A stretch of DNA of 64,000 nucleotides from NCBI GenBank assembly GCA_913057175.1, contig CAJXNP010000016.1:124001-188000 (forward strand). The letters are read 5' to 3'. Shown here one piece after another: positions 8,394-16,590 of this stretch (its first letter is position 1; each line of letters starts with the position of its first letter). The notes under the pieces were generated by a model. That model was not told the origin of the DNA. It saw only the letters and a program-made list of their open reading frames with translations, and made no database searches. Source of the DNA: an uncultured Cytophagales bacterium (lineage in GTDB: Bacteria > Bacteroidota > Bacteroidia > Cytophagales > Cyclobacteriaceae). The position numbers were made by a program, and so were the translations under genes.

Positions 8394-11300
8394 CTATTTA
8401 GGGATCGGGTTGTTGATTGACTTTTTGGTGATGGCATCTTCTTCCGGTTCAGAAGTATCTTCATCATCTTTTTCCTTTAGCTTTTCTTTTCTTTTTTCCC
8501 GAACTCTTTCAAAAAATGCATCAAAGCTTTGGGTATGCATCAGGCTAAACCCGGTAGACGTTGTTGACCTTCTGTTGATCTGATAGTTGTAGTAATTGGT
8601 TTCATTGTAGACTTTTGCCCTGAATTTCCCATCCTCGGTCAACAGGTATTCAACTGTCCAGTCACCAATCAGGCTCATAGGATTGTCATTAATTTGCTGA
8701 GAGTAGAAATTACCGTCTCTGGTAACTTTCAATCTGCCGTCAAGAAATGAATAGGATAATCTTAACTGAAATGTATTGAATTGTTCATCCGACATCGATC
8801 CCAGATCCATATCAAAGTCGATGACCAAATTTTCATCAAATTGAGTAATCCAATAGCTCAACTGGTTGGAGACCAATTCGCTTACGCTATTTTCCAATGT
8901 ATTACTGACATTGAAGGAATTATCAGGAGAGAAGTTTTTTAACACAAGAAGTGAAAAAACCTGCCTTTTCAGCTCCTGTTCGTCATTTTGTAATTTGTTG
9001 TAAAAAGCCTGTACATATGTACTTAGTGAAACACCCGCAGCAACCGCATTCTCAGGATATTCTTCGATTTCAATTTCAAAATCAATTTCAGGAGACAGCA
9101 TATCGCCCTCAATAAACAAATAAACGAAAGTTGGGTATTTCCTGGATAGTTCCAATGGTGGTTCTTCCAATTCTATGTCAATGATAGGATACAAGGAAGT
9201 TAACTGTCGGTAAGATGCCTTGATATCCAGGTTTGCATGATAAGGATCTCCTGTCCAGGTAATCCTGCTATCTGGATGGATTTGGAATTCTTTATTAATG
9301 ATATTGTACAAGGTAAAGTTGTAGCCTCCTTCTGATATGTCGTAATTTCCGTAGATCTCAAAATCACCATCTGTATTAGCTAGTAATTTTAATTCGCCAT
9401 TGCCTCTTCCTCTGATTATATCTCCGGATGTAATATCAAATATAATCTCGCAGTACGCATCAGGAGTCATTTCAATGTCAAAATCAAAATTGAGCGTGGT
9501 TATATCCAGGACATTGAAAGGATCCTCCATATCTGCATTAAGATCCGTTGAATCTCTCGGCTTTACAAATGAAATGAACTCTTCCTGGACAGCTTCTGAT
9601 CCACCATTCAGCGGTATGAAGATCTTGGTGTCCTTATTGGTGACGGCATTTGCTTTGAAATTAACGTTCTTTCCTTCCCCGATGATAGTGAGGTCTCCGG
9701 TGGCATAGGCAGTACCGTAAAAAAGATTGTTATCTTCGTTGCTTGTATTCAGAACCTGAAAATTTGAGAAACTACAACTGAAATCAAATTGAGGCTCTTT
9801 GAAAAAGTTGTGTTGAATTACTCCAGCCATTTCACCTTTGCTTCCATTTTCGTCGGTTAACTGGATATTATCAAATCTCATGGCCTTATTATCAAACTCA
9901 ACCTCACCGGTTATATCATATCTCACATTTTGATAGTCCAGGGTTAAGGCACCATTATCCACTGTTCCCTGACCTTGAATGATGGGTTTCAATATTCTGC
10001 CGGCAATCGAAAAACTACCAAATAAGTTTCCTTCTATGTCAGATACAATTTGATTATAAAAAGGCTCGAGAATGTAAAGTTTTGTATTGGTAAATTCAGC
10101 GTTTAGTCGTAGTTGCTCTTCAGCCTGAGGATAAATGTACCCATCAACATCCAGTGTTTTTTCATCTTTGTAAGTAAGTGAGATTGAAGTTTCGAATCTC
10201 TTCTCATCATTTTCATAAATGTATGCAGATGAAATATCGCCAATATCAAAATTATCAATTTCAAATTGCCTGACATTTATCCTGGAGTTAAGGTGCTTTT
10301 CCTTATAAAAATCCCTTAAATCTATAAAGCCATTCAGCCTGCCATGTAATTCTTTGCTGATCAATGGATTGATATTGGAAACATCCAAATTTTTTATTGA
10401 AACAAAAAGATTGTCATCACTGTTTTCGGAAATTTTTCCATTGATGGAAATACTTTCGTTTTCGGAGAACAGTTCAATATTGGAAAACTCATAATCACGG
10501 TTTTTAAGCACAATATAGTTATCGTCCTTAAATGTCCAGGTTTTTTCTAGCGCCTTTAGTTCTGATGGTTCAATTTTAAAAATGGTTTTATTAGAGAATA
10601 AATCCATTGATCCATTAAACCTGACATAGTTTCCTGTTTGGTATTGATCGATATTTGCTTCAAGTTCCACATGATCATTGTGCCATCCTAAATCAACAAT
10701 TAATTCTTCGAATTCAAGTTCTCTGCTATTGTAAATCCGGTCTGTGTGTATGTAGACTTCTGCATCAATTTGCGCTGTGTCAGCAAAATTTGATGTCATG
10801 ATGTTAATGTCATTCGAGCGAAATACGGACCTCTTGTATGCAATTGTATCGATGTGGGTCTGAAACTCGAGGATATTGGTGTAGCCTCCTGTAAAACTTC
10901 CGACTAATTCTGAATTACCTGAAAATTTCAAATCAGGTAGGGCCAGGTTGACAATGGGATTAATGTCTTTGATCAAGACCTCCAAATCAAGGTAATAATA
11001 TTCTTTTGGGTCAATCGCTTTGGTGCGATAATACTTGTCGAGCTTTTCCTCATTATTCAGAATGTTGAGCCAATATTCATAAGCGATGGTACTGAAGTCT
11101 TCAAGAAATGTCACAATCTGAAAATCTCCTATGATTTTCGTATCAAACAATGAGCTGTTGATGTTAATAGTTCTCCCAAGAGAGTCCTTTTCAGATAGTA
11201 TTTCCATATTGCTGACTGACAATTGTCGGTTGTCGTATTCAACAAATAAATCATTAAAATTGGCTTCTCCTATCAGATCCTGGTTTTGGAGTCCTTCCAG

Positions 11301-12971
11301 GTTTACATCTAGTCCGGAACGTACAAATGCCTTTTTATCAGTAAGCTTTAGCACATCAAGATTTGCTGTGTCCAGAAGGGCATTTATGACAAGGTGATCA
11401 CTTTCTCCACGATAATCGATACTCATGGAGCCATTAAACTGAAGATTTGGGTCTTCAATTTTTAGTTCTCCATTAAAAAAGTCCTTATTTAACCGGGCAT
11501 TGGTAACGATGTTTTGATATTCATACCCCTTATATCCCAGCCTTTTAATGGAAGCATCTAATCGTAAATCCGCGCTATTTCGGGTAAAACCCGTTCCTGA
11601 CAATTTTCCCTCAAAAGCGAGGTTTTGATAAGTAGCAGTATCTTCAAACAGTTTCCCAAGGTTGATGTATTCGGTCTTTAAGTTTCCCGAGTATACTGAT
11701 GCATCCTTGTTTTCCCGGTTGATCTTTACATTTATGTCCGTATCGAAATCACCAATTCCTGTGTTAAAATAACCGTCACTTACAAAGTCATTTGGAAACC
11801 CGGAGAAGCGACCCTTGAAATTAACTTTTCCAAATTTGGCAATGTTCTGTATTTCCTCATTTCTTAGGTAAGGAGCCAGATCGTAAACATTGATGGAGGC
11901 ACTTGTGACGTTAGCATTGATGAAAGTTTCGAAAAAGTTTGGCAGCCCATACATATTAAAATAGCCTTCCACACGGCTACTTCTTCCAAATTCCACAATA
12001 AGATTGTTGGTGTTGAACCGGTTAACCTGTCCTTCATAATATCCTCTCAGTCTGAAGTACTGATCATACGGTTTTAAAACAGGGACAAAATTACCAAGGT
12101 CGTTAAGGTTGATAAGTGACTTTTTAATGTTTGTTGTGATCTTGACATTCTGTACGAAATCCTTCATAGCCTGTGGGGAGTCGTACTCAAAGACCATGGA
12201 GTTTTCAATGTTTGATTCGGAGATATAAAGATTCAGATTCTGAAAAACCATCCGTGTCCTTGTAAAGTGATAATTAACTGCCAGTTGGCGAATGTTTAGG
12301 TTTGTGGCAGAATCGTAGGTAGTCAGGTTATCTGTTTGAAATAATACCTCACCGGGTTTTAGCGTAAAATTTTCCAGCTTTCCATTAATTCCTTTTAAAA
12401 TAAAATGGTTGAAATCGAACCGGTTTGTCAGGCTGTCTCTTCCTGTATTATCAAGTGAAAACTCAGAGTTGATCAATCGAAGATCACTTACAATAAATGG
12501 TCGGGAATTTTTCTTTTTCTTATCGCGGGATAATCCCTCCTTAACCTTATCGACAAAATAAGTAAAATTAAATTGTTCATCAGGAGCATTTCTGGTCATG
12601 TTGACACGGGCATGCTCTAATATCCCTTTGTCAATATTGATGCTTTGATCTGCCAATAGATTGAAAAGATGGAAATCCAGGTCAACAGAATTTGCGGTAA
12701 TCATGGCTTTTTCTTTCGTATCATAGATGGTTAAGCCATGCAATTCTATGGTGTCAAACCAGCTTACGGAAACTGCTTCCAGCGTGGCGCGATGGCCTGC
12801 CTTTTCCATAATAAAATCTGCAACTTTTCTAACGAGCAATTCCTGAACAGATGGGAGGTTTATGGCAAAAAAGAGGAAGAAAAAGGTAATAGTAATCCCC
12901 ATCAGCATTCTGAAGAGTGTCTTGAGAATTACTTTTTTTATAACTTGCGCCGTTTTCTTTAGATCAGCCAA
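8394..12971 (-). CDS. tamB: Translocation/assembly module TamB (AsmA-like) domain protein
   Basis: 1525 aa, N-terminal membrane anchor, repetitive beta-rich body, C-terminal DUF490/TamB-type region. ORF start is TTG at 12971; internal ATG at 12908 is an alternative. Confidence 0.9.
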   Translation of the reverse strand: MADLKKTAQVIKKVILKTLFRMLMGITITFFFLFFAINLPSVQELLVRKVADFIMEKAGHRATLEAVSVSWFDTIELHGLTIYDTKEKAMITANSVDLDFHLFNLLADQSINIDKGILEHARVNMTRNAPDEQFNFTYFVDKVKEGLSRDKKKKNSRPFIVSDLRLINSEFSLDNTGRDSLTNRFDFNHFILKGINGKLENFTLKPGEVLFQTDNLTTYDSATNLNIRQLAVNYHFTRTRMVFQNLNLYISESNIENSMVFEYDSPQAMKDFVQNVKITTNIKKSLINLNDLGNFVPVLKPYDQYFRLRGYYEGQVNRFNTNNLIVEFGRSSRVEGYFNMYGLPNFFETFINANVTSASINVYDLAPYLRNEEIQNIAKFGKVNFKGRFSGFPNDFVSDGYFNTGIGDFDTDINVKINRENKDASVYSGNLKTEYINLGKLFEDTATYQNLAFEGKLSGTGFTRNSADLRLDASIKRLGYKGYEYQNIVTNARLNKDFFNGELKIEDPNLQFNGSMSIDYRGESDHLVINALLDTANLDVLKLTDKKAFVRSGLDVNLEGLQNQDLIGEANFNDLFVEYDNRQLSVSNMEILSEKDSLGRTININSSLFDTKIIGDFQIVTFLEDFSTIAYEYWLNILNNEEKLDKYYRTKAIDPKEYYYLDLEVLIKDINPIVNLALPDLKFSGNSELVGSFTGGYTNILEFQTHIDTIAYKRSVFRSNDINIMTSNFADTAQIDAEVYIHTDRIYNSRELEFEELIVDLGWHNDHVELEANIDQYQTGNYVRFNGSMDLFSNKTIFKIEPSELKALEKTWTFKDDNYIVLKNRDYEFSNIELFSENESISINGKISENSDDNLFVSIKNLDVSNINPLISKELHGRLNGFIDLRDFYKEKHLNSRINVRQFEIDNFDIGDISSAYIYENDEKRFETSISLTYKDEKTLDVDGYIYPQAEEQLRLNAEFTNTKLYILEPFYNQIVSDIEGNLFGSFSIAGRILKPIIQGQGTVDNGALTLDYQNVRYDITGEVEFDNKAMRFDNIQLTDENGSKGEMAGVIQHNFFKEPQFDFSCSFSNFQVLNTSNEDNNLFYGTAYATGDLTIIGEGKNVNFKANAVTNKDTKIFIPLNGGSEAVQEEFISFVKPRDSTDLNADMEDPFNVLDITTLNFDFDIEMTPDAYCEIIFDITSGDIIRGRGNGELKLLANTDGDFEIYGNYDISEGGYNFTLYNIINKEFQIHPDSRITWTGDPYHANLDIKASYRQLTSLYPIIDIELEEPPLELSRKYPTFVYLFIEGDMLSPEIDFEIEIEEYPENAVAAGVSLSTYVQAFYNKLQNDEQELKRQVFSLLVLKNFSPDNSFNVSNTLENSVSELVSNQLSYWITQFDENLVIDFDMDLGSMSDEQFNTFQLRLSYSFLDGRLKVTRDGNFYSQQINDNPMSLIGDWTVEYLLTEDGKFRAKVYNETNYYNYQINRRSTTSTGFSLMHTQSFDAFFERVREKRKEKLKEKDDEDTSEPEEDAITKKSINNPIPK

Positions 12972-12977
12972 TTATTG

Positions 12978-13982
12978 ATGGATAATTATATACTTGCGAT
13001 TGAGTCCTCTTGCGATGATACCTCTGCCTCTATTATACGTAACGGAAAAATAGTGAATAATATAGTAGCATCTCAAGATGTCCATAAAATTTATGGGGGA
13101 GTAGTCCCCGAGTTAGCCTCCAGAGCACATCAATCAAATATCGTTCCGGTTGTTGAATTGGCAATTTCCGATGCAAAGATAGACAAAAGTATGCTTAGTT
13201 CTATTGCTTTTACGAAGGGCCCCGGGCTATTGGGATCACTTCTGGTAGGTGTTTCTTTCGCAAAAGGAATGGCTATGGCGCTCGATATTCCCCTCATTTC
13301 TGTCAATCACATGCAGGCACATATATTGGCACATTTCATCAATGATCCAAAGCCTTCTTTTCCATTTTTATGTCTGACGGTTAGCGGAGGTCATACACAG
13401 ATTGTGAGGGTAGATGATTACCTGAAAATGGAAATAATTGGCGAGACGTTGGATGATGCAGTTGGGGAAGCTTTTGATAAGGCGGCCAAACTTCTGGGGT
13501 TGCCGTATCCCGGTGGGCCACTGATCGATCAATATGCCCAGGAAGGTGATCCAAACAGATTTGAATTTCCGGACACAAGTGTTCCGGGCTTTAATTATTC
13601 ATTTAGTGGAATCAAAACGGCGATCCTTTATTTTCTGAGGGAAGAAAAATCAAAAAACAAAAACTTCATTGAAGAAAACCTTCATGATATTTGTGCGAGC
13701 ATTCAGAAAAAGCTGATCGATATGTTGCTACAAAAGCTAAAAAAAGCTGCGAAGAAAACCGGTATCAGTCAAATAGCCATAGCAGGAGGGGTTTCGGCAA
13801 ATTCTGAGTTGAGAAGGAGATTAACGCATGACGCAAAACAACATCATTGGACGACCTATATTCCTGAATTTCAGTACTGTACGGACAATGCCGGGATGAT
13901 CGCGATGGCCGCACACTTCAAATTTCTGGCAAGGGATTTTGAAGATTTATCCGTTACTCCCGAACCACGGATGAAATTTTAA
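12978..13982 (+). CDS. tsaD: tRNA N6-adenosine threonylcarbamoyltransferase TsaD
   Basis: ILAIESSCDDTSASI, VPELASRAHQ, VNHMQAHILAHF, VSGGHTQIV, AGGVSANSELRRRL, CTDNAGMIA. Confidence 0.97.
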   Translation: MDNYILAIESSCDDTSASIIRNGKIVNNIVASQDVHKIYGGVVPELASRAHQSNIVPVVELAISDAKIDKSMLSSIAFTKGPGLLGSLLVGVSFAKGMAMALDIPLISVNHMQAHILAHFINDPKPSFPFLCLTVSGGHTQIVRVDDYLKMEIIGETLDDAVGEAFDKAAKLLGLPYPGGPLIDQYAQEGDPNRFEFPDTSVPGFNYSFSGIKTAILYFLREEKSKNKNFIEENLHDICASIQKKLIDMLLQKLKKAAKKTGISQIAIAGGVSANSELRRRLTHDAKQHHWTTYIPEFQYCTDNAGMIAMAAHFKFLARDFEDLSVTPEPRMKF

Positions 13983-14070
13983 TAGAAACTTAATATAAGG
14001 TTGATTGGGTATACTGTTCAAATTTTGAATTGAATAATATCATTATTCTCCTCTTGAGAGTAGATTCAAT

Positions 14071-14150
14071 GCTATTAAGTTAAGACAATACTATGTCCCT
14101 CTCTCGGAGAGGGTTAGGGAGAGGTCGTAAAACCCCCTTAACTTAATAGC
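14071..14150. repeat. Intergenic inverted-repeat element with internal CCCTCTCTCGGAGAGGGTTAGGGAGAGG
   Basis: Outer perfect 14-bp arms gctattaagttaag (14071-14084) / cttaacttaatagc (14137-14150); inner ccctctctcggagaggg hairpin. Confidence 0.8.
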
Positions 14151-14313
14151 AATGAGAGGAGATTCAGAGGTGTGTTAATTAAAAACTACATAACTCAAGT
14201 CAAAATCTCGTCATTTTACACAAAACTTAGATTTATATCTTAGTCAATTGCTACAGCTCTTTTTACTAAATAGGTGAAAACTTCTATTTTTACATTTAAA
14301 CTGCGCACACCAA

Positions 14314-15267
14314 ATGAAGCTTTCGATAGTCGTCACACTTTATAACGAGGAAGACAATATCAAACCCCTTTTATCTCAGATCGATGAGGCTTTGACCGGT
14401 ATTGATTATGAAGTGATTTTGGTAGACGATGGTTCCAGGGATCGCACAGTTCAGCGGATCAAGCAATATGCGTCACACCGCGTAAGGCTGATCAGGCTCC
14501 ATAAGAATTATGGTCAAACAGCGGCTATGTCCGCAGGAATTGAAGAGGCCGAGGGGGATTATATTGTGACAATGGATGGCGATCTCCAGAATGACCCTTC
14601 CGATATTCCGATGCTTCTTAAAAAAATAGAATCTGAAAACTGGGGAGTTGTGGCAGGAAAGAGAAAGAACCGAAAAGATGGATTGGTTTTGAGGAAATTT
14701 CCTTCCAAAATTGCAAACCTGATTATCAGGAGTTTGACAAAAGTGGAGGTCTCGGATTATGGATGCACGCTGCGGATCATGGAGAGGGATGTAGCCAAAA
14801 ACCTGGGGCTGTACGGAGAGTTGCATCGATTCATTCCTGTTCTCGCACAATTGCAAGGTGCAACCATCACGAATATGGATGTCAAACACCATCCGCGTAT
14901 CCACGGCAGATCCAATTATGGCATGGATCGTACCTCTCGTGTGATAAGTGACCTCTTATTGATGGTTTTCTTCCAGCGATATGCCAAAAGGCCTATGCAT
15001 CTTTTTGGCGGTATAGGGTTTTTCACTTTCGCCATTGGTTCGATTATCAGCTTGTATTTACTAGTAGTGAAGATCATGGGTGAGGATATTTGGGGTCGTC
15101 CGCTACTTTTGTTATCCATCACCATGATAATCGGGGGCATCCAACTCGTTACTTTTGGGATCATGAGCGAGATATTAATGAGGACATATTTTGAATCACA
15201 AAACAAAAAAATATATAGAATCAAAGAAATCTACCACAAGGAGAGAGAAGCAGAAAAAGCTATTTAA
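14314..15267 (+). CDS. Glycosyltransferase family 2 (DPM1/GtrB-like) with C-terminal TM helices
   Basis: LSIVVTLYNEEDNIKPLL, EVILVDDGSRDRT, GDYIVTMDGDLQNDPSDIP. Confidence 0.93.
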   Translation: MKLSIVVTLYNEEDNIKPLLSQIDEALTGIDYEVILVDDGSRDRTVQRIKQYASHRVRLIRLHKNYGQTAAMSAGIEEAEGDYIVTMDGDLQNDPSDIPMLLKKIESENWGVVAGKRKNRKDGLVLRKFPSKIANLIIRSLTKVEVSDYGCTLRIMERDVAKNLGLYGELHRFIPVLAQLQGATITNMDVKHHPRIHGRSNYGMDRTSRVISDLLLMVFFQRYAKRPMHLFGGIGFFTFAIGSIISLYLLVVKIMGEDIWGRPLLLLSITMIIGGIQLVTFGIMSEILMRTYFESQNKKIYRIKEIYHKEREAEKAI

Positions 15268-16120
15268 GTTAGCCCTGAAAATAACTCTGACCGCATTGGC
15301 GGTTTACCTGGTCCTACGAAAAATAGATCTGAACGAAACCCTGAAAGTATTTACCCGGCTTCATCCAGGGTGGCTGTTGCTTGGCTGTATTTTTTTTAAT
15401 CTTTCAAAATTAATAAGTGCTTTCCGCCTTCAACATTTTCTAAGGTCGATCGGTATTTTCCTGACAAACAAAACGAGCATAAAGCTATGCTACGTTGGCA
15501 TGTTCTACAATTTGTTTCTTCCGGGTGGGATAGGAGGGGACGGCTACAAGGTCTATTATTTAAAAAAGACCCATGAGGATGGGTCGCTTAAGAATATTTT
15601 TTTAGCGGCGCTACTTGATCGCATCAACGGTGTACTGGCCCTGCTATTTTTTGCCATTTTATTTTTTAAGTTCACCTCACTGAATGATTTAATGAAGGAC
15701 CAATGGATGAATGTTATGTATGTCCCGGCGCTTTTGTTATTCTACCCGGTCTTATTCCTGATCTACAAGCTCATCTTGAAAAGATTTTTATCGACTTTTT
15801 TTGCCACAAACGCAATGTCGCTGGGAGTTCAACTTTTTCAATTGGTTTGTTCGTATTTCCTTTTGCTTTCACTTGGGATTACAACCCATCACATTGATTA
15901 CCTTGAGTTGTTCCTGATCTCTTCAGTAGTGGCGGTTTTGCCCATCACAATTGGAGGTATCGGCGTGCGCGAGCTGGTCTTTATCTATGGTTTTAATTTC
16001 CTTCCGATAGAAAAGAACCCAGCCGTTGCGTTTAGTCTGCTGTTTTTTATTGTTACGGCTATCAGTTCGCTGCTGGGTTCGTTTGTGAGGATGGATGAGG
16101 TAAAAAATAAAACCCGTTGA
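15191..16120 (+). CDS. Lysylphosphatidylglycerol synthase/UPF0104 (flippase-like) membrane protein
   Basis: Multi-TM ORF with LFLPGGIGGDGYKVYYLKK and LPITIGGIGVRELVF motifs; overlaps the preceding GT2 gene. Confidence 0.85.
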   Translation: MNHKTKKYIESKKSTTRREKQKKLFKLALKITLTALAVYLVLRKIDLNETLKVFTRLHPGWLLLGCIFFNLSKLISAFRLQHFLRSIGIFLTNKTSIKLCYVGMFYNLFLPGGIGGDGYKVYYLKKTHEDGSLKNIFLAALLDRINGVLALLFFAILFFKFTSLNDLMKDQWMNVMYVPALLLFYPVLFLIYKLILKRFLSTFFATNAMSLGVQLFQLVCSYFLLLSLGITTHHIDYLELFLISSVVAVLPITIGGIGVRELVFIYGFNFLPIEKNPAVAFSLLFFIVTAISSLLGSFVRMDEVKNKTR

Positions 16121-16154
16121 ACTGAAAATTATCGAAAATCGTTACTTTTATACT

Positions 16155-16379
16155 ATGAATGATATACTAACAAAATACAACACCTTGTCACCCGACATTC
16201 AAAGAGAAGTGGATGACTTCCTGGATTTTTTGTTGTCTAAACACAAAGGAAAGAAGATTTTTGATATGAAAAGCTGGAAAAAGAAAATCAAGAATGTTTC
16301 CACCTGGACGGAGGAAGATATTATAACCTTTGATGAAAACAGACAACAGTTTAATCAATGGAAAACAGAAGAATGGTAG
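16155..16379 (+). CDS. Putative antitoxin (DUF2281-like) of a VapBC-type module
   Basis: MNDILTKYNTLSPDIQREVDDFLDFLLSKHKGKK is a typical short antitoxin; immediately upstream of and overlapping a PIN-domain start. Confidence 0.65.
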   Translation: MNDILTKYNTLSPDIQREVDDFLDFLLSKHKGKKIFDMKSWKKKIKNVSTWTEEDIITFDENRQQFNQWKTEEW

Positions 16380-16590
16380 TAGATACAGGAATCTTTATTG
16401 ATTTTTTGAGATCAAAAGACAAAACAAAAACCATTCTACAGAGGCTACCGGGTAACATCGATCTTTACGTCAGTTCAATAACCTTATATGAACTCTATAT
16501 GGGGGCAACAAGTCCACAAAAATGGGTTGATGTGAAAACACTTACCGAGGATATACCAGTATTAAACTTCACAAAAAACCATCCCCACAA
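16358..16590 (+). pseudogene. Truncated PIN-domain toxin (VapC-like) relic
   Basis: VVDTGIFIDFLR...YVSSITLYELYMGA...DIPVLNFT is a PIN N-terminal half; the frame then runs antisense into the neighbouring protease gene, so the C-terminal catalytic half is missing. Confidence 0.75.

Noticed and set aside
12975-12977. TTG at 12975 as the tsaD start
   Set aside because: ATG at 12978 is immediately downstream and a more plausible initiation codon.
14473-14904. 143-aa minus-strand ORF
   Set aside because: Antisense of the GT2 gene; no recognisable domain and no independent signals.
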